The notes below the pieces were generated by a model. The model did not search any database and was not told where the DNA came from. It saw only the letters and a program-made list of their open reading frames with translations. From positions 868,001 through 932,000 of the forward strand of contig NZ_KV917371.1 of the NCBI RefSeq assembly GCF_002019635.1: a DNA stretch of 64,000 bases. The letters are read 5' to 3'. The DNA is from Metabacillus halosaccharovorans. GTDB lineage: Bacteria > Bacillota > Bacilli > Bacillales > Bacillaceae. The translations under genes were made by a program, and so were the position numbers. Position 1 is the first letter of the stretch; the number at the start of each line of letters is the position of its first letter. Shown one piece after another: positions 25,786 to 34,234 of the stretch.

Positions 25786-26533
25786 TTAAAGCCCTCCTAG
25801 CTTCACGAATGTATCTCCAAAGCATGATTCCGATAAGTGTTAAGAAGAAGCTTAGTGCAAAAGAGATGAACATGTTTTGAACGAGATAGTTATCTGATTC
25901 TGTGATTTCTTCACTGAGTAATTTAGGCTCTACGAAATCTTCTAAATCTACATTCTTTCGATAAGCTCCATTCTCATACTCTAAAACAATCTCTTCCATG
26001 GTTATAGATCTACTAAGCAGTTCTAAATAGTTTTCTGAAACTATTTGATCTTCCAGTTCTTCTGATGCTTCCTCGATTTCTTTATCGATTAAATCATCTT
26101 TTGCCTTAACATCTTCTTTATTTTGTTCATAGAATTTTAGTGAATTCTCTGTTTGTTCGTATCTGATTTTATAATTTTCTTGTAAGTCTTCAAAGTATTG
26201 TGCTCCGAGTAATGTTAACTCGTTTTGTACGTCTTCTTTATTCTCTCCAACTACTCTTATCTGAACGTTTCCTCTTGATACAACCGAAAAATTAGCTTTT
26301 AGATTTTCTTTTTCTGTTATGTATTTCTCTTTCAATAATAACGGATTTGTCAGATCATCCTTATCAAGAGTGGAAGTATAATAAACAGCCTTCCCCACAT
26401 ACTCACGACTACCAAAAAACGAAAACGCGGACACAATAAGAGCAATAATAATCGGAATAATTAAGAGAATCCATTTTTTACTCCATATAAATACTAGGTT
26501 TTTATAAAATAAATATTCTTTTTGATCAGTCAT
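25778..26533 (-). CDS. Wzz-like polysaccharide co-polymerase
   Basis: A 251-residue protein with two membrane helices, about 20-40 and 220-242, flanking an external segment rich in Glu and Lys and predicted as coiled coil (110-175). This is the Wzz layout for proteins that set polysaccharide chain length together with the polymerase. No kinase domain is attached or adjacent, unlike CpsC/D systems. It overlaps the downstream dehydrogenase gene by 8 bases. Confidence 0.8.
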   Translation of the reverse strand: MTDQKEYLFYKNLVFIWSKKWILLIIPIIIALIVSAFSFFGSREYVGKAVYYTSTLDKDDLTNPLLLKEKYITEKENLKANFSVVSRGNVQIRVVGENKEDVQNELTLLGAQYFEDLQENYKIRYEQTENSLKFYEQNKEDVKAKDDLIDKEIEEASEELEDQIVSENYLELLSRSITMEEIVLEYENGAYRKNVDLEDFVEPKLLSEEITESDNYLVQNMFISFALSFFLTLIGIMLWRYIREARRALND

Positions 26534-26599
26534 ACAAATACCCTTTCTTCCGAGATTGGATAGAACTGAGTCTAATATTTTAAAAAAAAACGGAAATAA

Positions 26600-26615
26600 C
26601 TCGCCTAGTGGCGAG
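26600..26615 (-). terminator. Short hairpin between aminotransferase and chain-length genes
   Basis: CTCGCC and GGCGAG form a 6-bp stem with a TAGT loop. On the minus strand it is followed by TTATTTCCG and a T9 tract. It could partly terminate the transcript after the aminotransferase gene and lower expression of the later genes. Confidence 0.5.
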
Positions 26616-26645
26616 CCTTATCCTTCTATCAAAACAAACACTCCA

Positions 26646-27755
26646 TTATTGATAGAATTTTGTAATACATTCTACAACATAGTTCTGTTGTTCTTCGCTC
26701 AATTCAGGGAACATAGGCAATGAGATAGCTTCCTTCGTTGCCTTTTCCGTCACAGGGAAATCCCCTTCTTTGTAGTCTAATTCTTTAAACACAGGCTGTA
26801 AATGAAGTGGTTGTGGGTAGTAAATCATTGTTGAAACTCCCTGTTCTGCTAAGAACTTTTGCAGCTCGTCTCTTTTTTCTACACGAATCGTGTATTGGTG
26901 GAACACATGATAGTTTCCTTCAGCCTCTACAGGTGTCACAACTTGATCACCAAGAGCAGCAGTAAGCATTTCTGAATAACGATTTGCATGTGCACGGCGC
27001 TTTTTACTCCACTCATTTAAGTGAGGGAATTTCACATTTAAAATAGCAGCCTGCATTTCATCAAGACGGCTGTTATAGCCCAAAACATGATGATAATATT
27101 TCGGCTTGCTACCATGAACACGAATAACACGCATTTTTTCAGCAAGATCTTCATGTTTTGTTACGATCATACCAGCATCGCCGTATGCCCCTAGATTTTT
27201 CGTTGGGAAGAAGCTGTATGTGGCCGCATCAGCCAGCTCACCTACTGTTTTCCCTTTATATGTAGCACCGATTGCTTGGGCAGCATCTTCTAAAACGAAT
27301 ATATTATGTTTCTTAGCTACTTCCATAATTCCATCCATATCTGATACTTGTCCATAAAGATGTACGGGAATGATAGCCTTTGTTTTGTCTGTAATTTTTT
27401 CTTCAATCTTACTAGGGTCGATATTAAATGTAACAGGATCAATATCAACGAAAACCGGTGTTGCATTACATCTTGCAATTGCACCTGCAGTTGCAAAGAA
27501 TGTAAATGGTGTTGTGATGACTTCGTCGCCTGCTGTTACACCATGTGCTTGAAGTGCAATATGAAGAGCATCACTTCCATTTGCTACTCCAATTCCATAT
27601 GGTACATTACTATATGCAGCAACATCTTGCTCTAATTTTTTGACATTATCACCTAAAATAAAACGTGAGGATTTCATCACCTCATCTAATACTTGAAGCA
27701 TATCATCTCTCAAAGATAAATATTGCTCTGACAAATCGAGCATAGGTACTTTCAT
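26646..27755 (-). CDS. DegT/DnrJ/EryC1 sugar aminotransferase (WbpE-like)
   Basis: A 369-residue PLP-dependent aminotransferase. Motifs are GVANGSDALHIAL (cofactor phosphate), VITTPFTFFAT, VLEDAAQAIGATY with the PLP-nitrogen Asp, and SFFPTKNLGAYGDAG with the Schiff-base lysine. It matches the WbpE/WlbC subgroup that aminates UDP-3-keto-GlcNAcA at C3. It is the first gene of the operon, with an AAAGGAG ribosome binding site and an extended -10 promoter about 50 bases upstream. Confidence 0.92.
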   Translation of the reverse strand: MKVPMLDLSEQYLSLRDDMLQVLDEVMKSSRFILGDNVKKLEQDVAAYSNVPYGIGVANGSDALHIALQAHGVTAGDEVITTPFTFFATAGAIARCNATPVFVDIDPVTFNIDPSKIEEKITDKTKAIIPVHLYGQVSDMDGIMEVAKKHNIFVLEDAAQAIGATYKGKTVGELADAATYSFFPTKNLGAYGDAGMIVTKHEDLAEKMRVIRVHGSKPKYYHHVLGYNSRLDEMQAAILNVKFPHLNEWSKKRRAHANRYSEMLTAALGDQVVTPVEAEGNYHVFHQYTIRVEKRDELQKFLAEQGVSTMIYYPQPLHLQPVFKELDYKEGDFPVTEKATKEAISLPMFPELSEEQQNYVVECITKFYQ

Positions 27756-27803
27756 AAAAGAATCGTCTCCTTTATTTCTGTGAAGATTAGTATAACCTAT
27801 GAT

Positions 27804-27812
27804 ATTCTACCA
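27804..27812 (-). promoter_or_regulatory. Extended -10 promoter of the polysaccharide operon
   Basis: On the minus strand TGGTAGAAT (TG-n-TAGAAT) lies about 50 bases before the aminotransferase start, with GTGACA 19 bases further upstream as a possible -35. The 27756-28079 gap is a divergent promoter region with nothing else recognisable. Confidence 0.5.
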
Positions 27813-28033
27813 CAATTCACCATAACTTTGTCACTACCTGTCGTTTAATTTGTCAATGTAATAATTGTAATGTAATTATTTCGACATTTTTTACTATTCC
27901 CCAATAAAGCATATTTTACAAAAAATCCCCTTTATAATTAAGTTTTTTCTAAACCGATGTTGCTGATAAAGGATTATACATTACCCCTTCCTAGATTTAT
28001 ACAGTATATGGTAAAGAATACAAAAAAAATTTA

Positions 28034-28042
28034 TGGTATAAT
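28034..28042 (+). promoter_or_regulatory. Extended -10 promoter of secA2-slaP
   Basis: TGGTATAAT (TG-n-TATAAT) lies 38 bases before the secA2 start and points away from the polysaccharide operon. An A-rich tract precedes it. Confidence 0.6.
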
Positions 28043-28079
28043 TGTCCTTGAAAATCAGGCTGAAAATGGGGAATAAAAA

Positions 28080-30452
28080 ATGTCGGTTATGCTCAATCAA
28101 TATACAAAAATGAAATCTCGTAGTGAAATAACTAAACTACAAAAAATTGTCAAACAAATTAATGATCTTGAAACAACTCTTCTTTACTATACAGATGAAG
28201 AATTACGCAATAAAACAATTGAATTTAAAGAAGCAATAAAAAATGGTAAAACGTTAAATCAAATTCGGGTTGAGGCTTTTGCTGTCGTAAAGGAAGCTGC
28301 TTCACGTGTAATTAACCAACGTCATTATGATGTCCAGTTACTGGGAGGACTTGTCTTAACTGACGGAAACATCGGCCAAATGCAAACTGGTGAAGGGAAA
28401 ACTTTGATGGCTTCTTTACCGAGTTATTTATATGCACTAGAAGGAAAGGGTGTCCATGTCATCACGTCTAATGAATATTTAGCACGTCGTGACTATGAAC
28501 TAATTGGACAAATTCATCAATTTCTAGGACTTGAAGTAGGACTTAATGTGGCTGAAATTTCACCACAAGAAAAACAGCTGGCTTATTCAGCAGACATCAC
28601 TTATGGAACAGGTACTGAATTTGGCTTTGACTACTTACGGGACCATATGGTGATGAGCGAAGCTGAAAAAGTGCAGCGCGGCCACCATTTTGCAATCATT
28701 GACGAAATTGATAATACATTAATCGATGAAGCGAGGACACCTTTAATCATCGCCAACAAGTCATCACTTTCTTCGGAACTATTTATGATCACATCGATGA
28801 TTGTCAAATCATTTAAAAAAGATGAGGATTATGAATTAAACCTTTCTCATCGCCAGGTCCATTTAACAGAACAAGGTGCAAAAAAGATTGAGGCAGCCTT
28901 TGGAATCGATAATATCTATAACGCCGATGACCAGATTCTTCTTCATTTTATTACGCAATCTTTGCAGGCTCATTTTATATTCAAAAAAGATAAGGACTAT
29001 ATTATTCGTGATGGAAAAATTGAATTGGTCGATGCCTTTACAGGTCGTGTTATGGAAGGCAGAAGTCTCAGCCATGGACTTCACCAAGCAATAGAAGCGA
29101 AAGAAGGCTTGGAAATTAATGAAGAAAACATTACCCAAGCAGCTGTGACGATTCAAAACTATTTTAGAATGTATGCAGCATTATGCGGAATGACAGGAAG
29201 TGCATTACCTGCACAAAAGGAATTTCTTGAAACATACGGTATGGACGTAATCAGTGTACCGACAAATCGCCCGAATCAACGGGTTGACCAAGAAGATCTA
29301 ATTTTTAAAGATCTTAAAAGTAAATACGTGAAGATGGTGCAGCTGGTAAAAGAGGTTCATTCAACAGGAAGACCTATCCTAATTGGGACAACTTCAATTG
29401 AACAGTCAGAGACTATTTCAAGCATTTTGAAAGAACAAACTATTAGCCATCAATTATTAAATGCAAAAAGTGCTGAAGAAGAAGCAAAAATGATCTCTAT
29501 TGCCGGTCAAAAGGATATGGTTACAATTGCTACGAATATGGCAGGCCGCGGAACAGATATTTTACTTGGTGAAGGTGTAGCAGATTTAGGTGGGCTTTAT
29601 ATAATTGGCACAGAACGTCACGAAAGCCTTAGAATTGATATGCAAATGCGGGGCCGTGCCGGTAGACAAGGTGATCCTGGTACAACACAATTCATTGTGT
29701 CCTTAGAAGATAACCTTATGCATCAATTCGATGAAGAAGAGCTTGAAAAATACCAAAAGAAAATTAAATGCAATGAAGAGGGCTTAATCTTAAGTCCAAA
29801 TCCAAATAAATTCTTCAAAATTGTGCAGGACGCGATTGAAAATAGTCATTATTCTTCAAGATTACATCTTTTAAAGCTTGATGATACACTGGATCAACAA
29901 CGTAAAGTCATCTATAGCAAGCGCAACAATCTTCTAACTACAGATGACATCCTGGCAGAACTAGAAAAAGAGGTAAACGATTATATCGGCAAGCTTATCT
30001 CTCACTCTATTCATGGTACAGATAGACTTGAAGATGATCGTCAAGAATACTTTATTTATCAAATTCAAGAGCTGCTTGGATTATCACTTACAAAAAAACA
30101 ATTAGAAGATCTTGAAGAGGACGAACTGTTAGCCTTAGTGACTCCTTCTATGAAAGAATATTTCTCTACACTAGCTGAGCTTATGAAAGATGATTCAATG
30201 ATTATTCAAGTTCGTAGTATTTTGTTGAGAGCCCTTGATCAAGTGTGGCTGGAGCATATGGATAAAATGGAAACTCTAAAAGAAGGAATTCACTTAAGAG
30301 GATACGCACAGGAAGATCCTTATCGATTATATACATTGGAAGGCTTTGAATTATTTAACCAAAGCATGGAGACATATCAACATAGTGTTACATCAAAGGT
30401 ATTTGCCTTTATGAAAAGTTTAAAAAAGGAGGATGAACAAAATGACAACTAA
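28080..30452 (+). CDS. secA2: Accessory preprotein translocase ATPase SecA2
   Basis: A 790-residue SecA-family motor that pushes selected preproteins through the SecYEG channel. Walker A is at MQTGEGKT (101-108), DEID near 208-211 with TLIDEARTPLI, and the helicase motif TNMAGRGTDI with QMRGRAGRQGDPG in the second nucleotide domain. It is shorter than housekeeping SecA (about 840). It ends without the C-terminal cysteine-rich zinc motif, which is typical of SecA2. The next gene, overlapping by 11 bases, is slaP; this pair is known from S-layer protein export in Bacillus anthracis. Its position beside many surface-protein genes supports an accessory export role here. Confidence 0.93.
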   Translation: MSVMLNQYTKMKSRSEITKLQKIVKQINDLETTLLYYTDEELRNKTIEFKEAIKNGKTLNQIRVEAFAVVKEAASRVINQRHYDVQLLGGLVLTDGNIGQMQTGEGKTLMASLPSYLYALEGKGVHVITSNEYLARRDYELIGQIHQFLGLEVGLNVAEISPQEKQLAYSADITYGTGTEFGFDYLRDHMVMSEAEKVQRGHHFAIIDEIDNTLIDEARTPLIIANKSSLSSELFMITSMIVKSFKKDEDYELNLSHRQVHLTEQGAKKIEAAFGIDNIYNADDQILLHFITQSLQAHFIFKKDKDYIIRDGKIELVDAFTGRVMEGRSLSHGLHQAIEAKEGLEINEENITQAAVTIQNYFRMYAALCGMTGSALPAQKEFLETYGMDVISVPTNRPNQRVDQEDLIFKDLKSKYVKMVQLVKEVHSTGRPILIGTTSIEQSETISSILKEQTISHQLLNAKSAEEEAKMISIAGQKDMVTIATNMAGRGTDILLGEGVADLGGLYIIGTERHESLRIDMQMRGRAGRQGDPGTTQFIVSLEDNLMHQFDEEELEKYQKKIKCNEEGLILSPNPNKFFKIVQDAIENSHYSSRLHLLKLDDTLDQQRKVIYSKRNNLLTTDDILAELEKEVNDYIGKLISHSIHGTDRLEDDRQEYFIYQIQELLGLSLTKKQLEDLEEDELLALVTPSMKEYFSTLAELMKDDSMIIQVRSILLRALDQVWLEHMDKMETLKEGIHLRGYAQEDPYRLYTLEGFELFNQSMETYQHSVTSKVFAFMKSLKKEDEQNDN

Positions 30453-31281
30453 TACGGTTGAAACAACATTGTCTATTCATCCCAGCTGGAATATCACTAA
30501 ACAAGAACAATACATCTATCAATTTCATTTAAACCAGCTTGAATCTTTAAAAGAAAACCAAATCTCAATTGCCGGGATTAAATTAGAAGAATTTGATGAG
30601 CTAATCTATGTCACAGCACTCATACGCAATACACTGTCAAAAGCAATCAAATTTGAAATGCTCGATCTTCTCATTCTAGATGAAGAGAAAAAGGTTATTG
30701 CAAAGGAAACCTTTGATATGGACGAATTCGGGGAAATGCCTGCCCTCAGCTGCAGGCCTTGGTCCTTCGTCTTCCAAAAATCAGCTTGGCAAAACGATGA
30801 AATTCAAGAACCAACTTCATTAAAAAATTGGCAAATTGCTTTTGAGCTAAAGAAGAAACCTTCGGATACACATCAATTACAGCTTGAACCAAGCTGGGAG
30901 GAAAATCTTTCTCAAGAGCGAAAAGATCACTTAAAGCAGCTCGTTGAGAAAATGCCTCCTCTAACACAAAATGAAGTAAATATAATGGGGCTTGAAGCAA
31001 AAATGAATGAAGAAAACAACTTGGTTGTTACTCTCCTTATTCGAAATGGCAGTCTCAATAATATTAATATTGAACAGCTGCCGCTTCTTGTAGAGGATGC
31101 TTCAAAAGAAGTAGTGGCAAAAGGGGTATTTACCTTAAATAACTTAGAGATACTTGCAAATACAAGTAAACCATGGTCCTTTATTTTTCCAAGTCAGCTA
31201 CTATCTACTCATAAGCCGGACCTCTCTACATGGAAAGTGTATCCTTTAACTAACCAAGCAGCTAATTCGGTTGGGGAATAG
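30442..31281 (+). CDS. slaP: Accessory Sec S-layer assembly protein SlaP
   Basis: A 279-residue cytoplasmic protein without signal peptide or membrane helix. It consists of two copies of the SLAP-type domain. Copy one (about 10-125) opens with LSIHPSWNITKQEQYIY and contains DELIYVTALIRNTLSK and RPWSFVF. Copy two (about 150-270) opens with LEPSWEENLS and has LVVTLLIRNGSL and KPWSFIF. This duplicated layout is that of SlaP, which works with SecA2 in S-layer secretion. The ATG at 30442 is nine bases after GGAGG and overlaps the secA2 stop, so it is preferred over an ATG at 30433. Three hairpins follow. Confidence 0.9.
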   Translation: MTTNTVETTLSIHPSWNITKQEQYIYQFHLNQLESLKENQISIAGIKLEEFDELIYVTALIRNTLSKAIKFEMLDLLILDEEKKVIAKETFDMDEFGEMPALSCRPWSFVFQKSAWQNDEIQEPTSLKNWQIAFELKKKPSDTHQLQLEPSWEENLSQERKDHLKQLVEKMPPLTQNEVNIMGLEAKMNEENNLVVTLLIRNGSLNNINIEQLPLLVEDASKEVVAKGVFTLNNLEILANTSKPWSFIFPSQLLSTHKPDLSTWKVYPLTNQAANSVGE

Positions 31282-31285
31282 ACTC

Positions 31286-31406
31286 GGAGTGCATCGCCAT
31301 GGCACTCCTTGGAATATAAATAAGCCTTTGGCATAGGAATTTCACCAAAGGCTTCAATTACTCCTAAAAGAAAAGGGATGAAATCTTATTGAATTTCATC
31401 CCTTTT
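31286..31406. terminator. Three successive hairpins between slaP and a convergent gene
   Basis: GGAGTGC/GGCACTCC (31286-31308), AAGCCTTTGG/CCAAAGGCTT (31322-31354) and AAAAGGGATGAAAT/ATTTCATCCCTTTT (31371-31406). The last works as a bidirectional terminator. Confidence 0.8.
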
Positions 31407-31408
31407 AC

Positions 31409-32941
31409 TTATAGTGACGAATAGTTTACAACACCACTATTATCATAAAATACGTAGTATCCTCCACCTACATCTAAATGTCTACCATCTATTCCATAAA
31501 CCCAAACACGTTGTCCTGCTTTAAGTGTCTTATGAACAGTACCGTTAGGCTTGTACATAGTGATATCCTTCTTAGGTGTAATAAAACCTTTTACTAGTTT
31601 TACAGCAGCATCTCTTTTCAAAACATGTTTTCCTGTTTTATCAGAACCAACATATAAATAACGATCATCATAATCATATACTCTTAAGTATTCACCAGTT
31701 TTGTACGTGATTTGACTTGGATGCTCAGAAAGCTTATTGTCACTAGTTAAGCGATATAGTTTAGTAGGCTTCTCGATATATGCACGTCCGATCATGATAT
31801 TCATATCAGTCTCAGAGTTTTTAATATAGTATCCACCACCAACATGGAAGTAATCTCCCATCACACCGTAAAGACGGATCATTTCGCCACGATTAAAATT
31901 AGGGTTGCTGTTACTTCTTTTCAAAACTGTGAATGTCCCATCTTCATTGCTTTTCAAAAACGGAACATTGTTCGTTTTGATCACGACTCTTCCCACCGGT
32001 TGATTATGATTCGTTGGAAATTCCGTATGTGGAACTGTCACAGTAGGTATTGAGCTTTGTAGGTTTGAGGATTCAAGATATCCTTCTTTTCCATTTACAC
32101 TAACTTTATAAAAAGAAAACAGATTTGCTTTTACTCCTGATTCGTATGGACCAGATATAATTTTCACTCGGCTGTATGGCAATACTGTTGAAATAACTTT
32201 AGATGGTGATAGTGTGTCTGGTATATCACGAAGGTTTGAAACTCCATTTACCAGGGTACTATAAGAAGTATAAACAATATCCCCACTTTTCAGGCTTTGC
32301 ATAGAAGAAGTATCCCATTCTTTAATAGAATAGTGTTTTTTTGTGAAAATCAAAGTTCCATTACTAGTGGTTGAAGCTTCAATTTTTGGTGCTGGTGTGA
32401 TTGGTATGTTTCCCCAGTTTCTAATATAATTAAACACCTTTTCCTGATAAGGAACAGGATTTGTTTCACTTGGCAGGTTGCGAATGGATAGACCATTATA
32501 CGCCCAAACAGCAAAATACCAGTGTTCAATTTTACTTCTGTCACGGTCATTAATTGTTGGAATATCATAATTCCACTTACTGCTGAGAATCTTTGCACCT
32601 TGCTTGATATTATAGGCAGTATCGTACTTAAGTCTATTTTCATCAATACCTTGTGCTTCCATTTCTTCTTCAGACATGGTGACCTGCATCATTCCAATTC
32701 CACCATCATTGTTCTTATTCATTACTGGTTCACCATTTGCTTCGTACTGCATCATTCCTGTCTCTGCCATGGCAATTGCCTTTAATACTTCTGGTGGTAT
32801 GTTTTCTTCCAGAGCTATTTTTGTGATGAGTTCTTTTTTCTCTTTAAAACTCAATTCTGTCTCTGCGGCATTAGCAGTTGATAGATTTGTAGAAAATATA
32901 AGTGTAACTATCAATAGAACGCTTAAACTTAAATTTCTCAT
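31409..32941 (-). CDS. Lytic transglycosylase-type protein with C-terminal SlpA-like triple repeat
   Basis: A 510-residue secreted protein. Signal peptide 1-25 (ending NAAE). The SLT/lysozyme-like domain covers about 33-180, with PPEVLKAIAMAETGM (likely catalytic E60), GGIGMMQVT and AVWAYNG. An SH3-like segment follows at 195-300 (VYTSYSTLVNGVSNLRDIP...). The C-terminus (303-510) opens with the shared linker PTNHNQPVGR and has three repeats with RLYGVMG...VGGGYY and RVWVYG...VGGGYY; the middle copy is degenerate (YVGSDKTGKH). It starts 11 bases after the NlpC/P60 stop, and its RBS overlaps that stop, so the two hydrolases share an operon. Confidence 0.88.
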   Translation of the reverse strand: MRNLSLSVLLIVTLIFSTNLSTANAAETELSFKEKKELITKIALEENIPPEVLKAIAMAETGMMQYEANGEPVMNKNNDGGIGMMQVTMSEEEMEAQGIDENRLKYDTAYNIKQGAKILSSKWNYDIPTINDRDRSKIEHWYFAVWAYNGLSIRNLPSETNPVPYQEKVFNYIRNWGNIPITPAPKIEASTTSNGTLIFTKKHYSIKEWDTSSMQSLKSGDIVYTSYSTLVNGVSNLRDIPDTLSPSKVISTVLPYSRVKIISGPYESGVKANLFSFYKVSVNGKEGYLESSNLQSSIPTVTVPHTEFPTNHNQPVGRVVIKTNNVPFLKSNEDGTFTVLKRSNSNPNFNRGEMIRLYGVMGDYFHVGGGYYIKNSETDMNIMIGRAYIEKPTKLYRLTSDNKLSEHPSQITYKTGEYLRVYDYDDRYLYVGSDKTGKHVLKRDAAVKLVKGFITPKKDITMYKPNGTVHKTLKAGQRVWVYGIDGRHLDVGGGYYVFYDNSGVVNYSSL

Positions 32942-32952
32942 GTCTCTCCTCC

Positions 32953-34062
32953 TTATCTGCCTGTTTGTAATTCTGCCTGCAATCTCCCTTTTTCTTCTTG
33001 TAACTGTCGATGAATTCTATCAAGATTTTGATAAGCATTTGCATGTAATGAATTACCCAGCACTTTTATTTCTATTGCACGTCTTTCAAGTCTATCATAT
33101 TTTTCCAGTAGATTACGAGCTTCCTCAAGATTCCCTTGATTTTTTGTGTTGTTAATTGTGTCTAGTAATAGATACATAGAGACTTCATAAATAACTGTTT
33201 CTTTTGCTATTTTTGCTGGCGTAACCGATTCTTTATTAAACCGATTTCTCATATCAGGACCATACAAGCGGCTGTATACCCTTTCACTCTTTCTGATATC
33301 TGCTGATTGTTCCTGGTAAAGAGTGACTGTTTCATCTGTCAGTTCCTGGTTAGCAATCATCTTGTCTGCTAACTGATTTGTTGTGCCCGATAATGTATTT
33401 GCTAATTTAGTAGAATCGATTAGATTGGCTGTTCTCAATAAATGTTCTCCAGCAACAGTGTTACTATCTAACTTCACTTGGCCTCGTAATAGATTATATA
33501 AACCTACTAATTCCTGATTTTGATTCGTTACGGACGAATTCAAATAATAGTTTGAGGCTTTTTGCCATAGCTTCTTTGCTTCTGCATCTGTTGAAAAGCT
33601 TAAATCGCTTGAAAGTTCATTATGTCGTTTTGCCCCAAGGTATCTCTTATTCCAATAGGATTCTTCTAGTTTGCTAACGGTAACGCCTTTTGAAGAAGAT
33701 GCGTGAATAAATTCATTGTTTCCAACATAAATTCCGGCATGTGAAGCTCCCGGCTTGTATGTAGAAAAAAACATAATGTCTCCAACTTTAAGATCTTTAA
33801 CAGGTGAGAGGCTTTTTGAAGCATACATATCAGCACTTGTTCTAGGAAGTGTATAGCCATATTGATTGTAAACATAGTTAATATAACCAGAACAATCAAA
33901 TCCAGATGGTGTAGATCCTCCGTAACGGTATGGTACACCGATGTATTGCTTGGAAAAGCTAATAAATTCACCTTCTTTTGACAACACTGAAGCATGACTT
34001 TTCACTTGAAGTGAAAGCAGAAAGATCGGTAGTAGAAGTAAAATTAGTGCACATTTTTTCAT
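32953..34062 (-). CDS. NlpC/P60 endopeptidase with SbsC-like helical wall-binding domain
   Basis: A 369-residue secreted peptidase that cuts peptide stems of peptidoglycan. Signal peptide 1-24 (ending SHAS). NlpC/P60 domain at 30-140 with C57 (FDCSGY), H108 (ASHAGIYVG) and H120 (FIHASS). From about 155 to the end it is all-helical. The core (VYSRLYGPDMRNRF, TPAKIAKETVIYEVSMYLLL, YDRLERRAIEIK) matches the module A found in five other proteins of the window and resembles the N-terminal polymer-binding part of SbsC. The ATG follows AGGGGTGATATTCT. It is the first gene of an operon with the lytic transglycosylase. Confidence 0.9.
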   Translation of the reverse strand: MKKCALILLLLPIFLLSLQVKSHASVLSKEGEFISFSKQYIGVPYRYGGSTPSGFDCSGYINYVYNQYGYTLPRTSADMYASKSLSPVKDLKVGDIMFFSTYKPGASHAGIYVGNNEFIHASSSKGVTVSKLEESYWNKRYLGAKRHNELSSDLSFSTDAEAKKLWQKASNYYLNSSVTNQNQELVGLYNLLRGQVKLDSNTVAGEHLLRTANLIDSTKLANTLSGTTNQLADKMIANQELTDETVTLYQEQSADIRKSERVYSRLYGPDMRNRFNKESVTPAKIAKETVIYEVSMYLLLDTINNTKNQGNLEEARNLLEKYDRLERRAIEIKVLGNSLHANAYQNLDRIHRQLQEEKGRLQAELQTGR

Positions 34063-34092
34063 AGAATATCACCCCTTTAGTTTCACTCTTGT

Positions 34093-34167
34093 ATTATAAC
34101 AGCAATGTTACACACATTCTGTAACATTACCGTTAAATATGTCGGTTTATGTTACAAAAACATTACA
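34093..34167 (-). promoter_or_regulatory. Promoter region of the P60 operon: extended -10 and a sigma-X-like site
   Basis: On the minus strand TGTTATAAT (34093-34101) is an extended -10 about 30 bases before the start codon. Further upstream TGTAAT, 17 bases and CGAC (34167-34141) fit the ECF sigma-X pattern TGTAAC-N16/17-CGAC. The second site is less certain. Confidence 0.5.
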
Positions 34168-34206
34168 AATTAGAATGATTTTCGACAACTGCTACTTAAT
34201 AAAATG

Positions 34207-34234
34207 TAAAAAGGAGGCTATTTAGCCCCCCCCC
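34207..34234 (-). terminator. Terminator of the M14 peptidase gene
   Basis: On the minus strand GGGGGCTA pairs with TAGCCTCC (one mismatch) and is followed by TTTTTAC. The stem includes a run of nine C on the plus strand. Confidence 0.7.

Noticed and set aside
27348-27635. Cys-rich frame opposite the aminotransferase gene
   Set aside because: The antisense frame reflects codon use of the real gene; no start signal.
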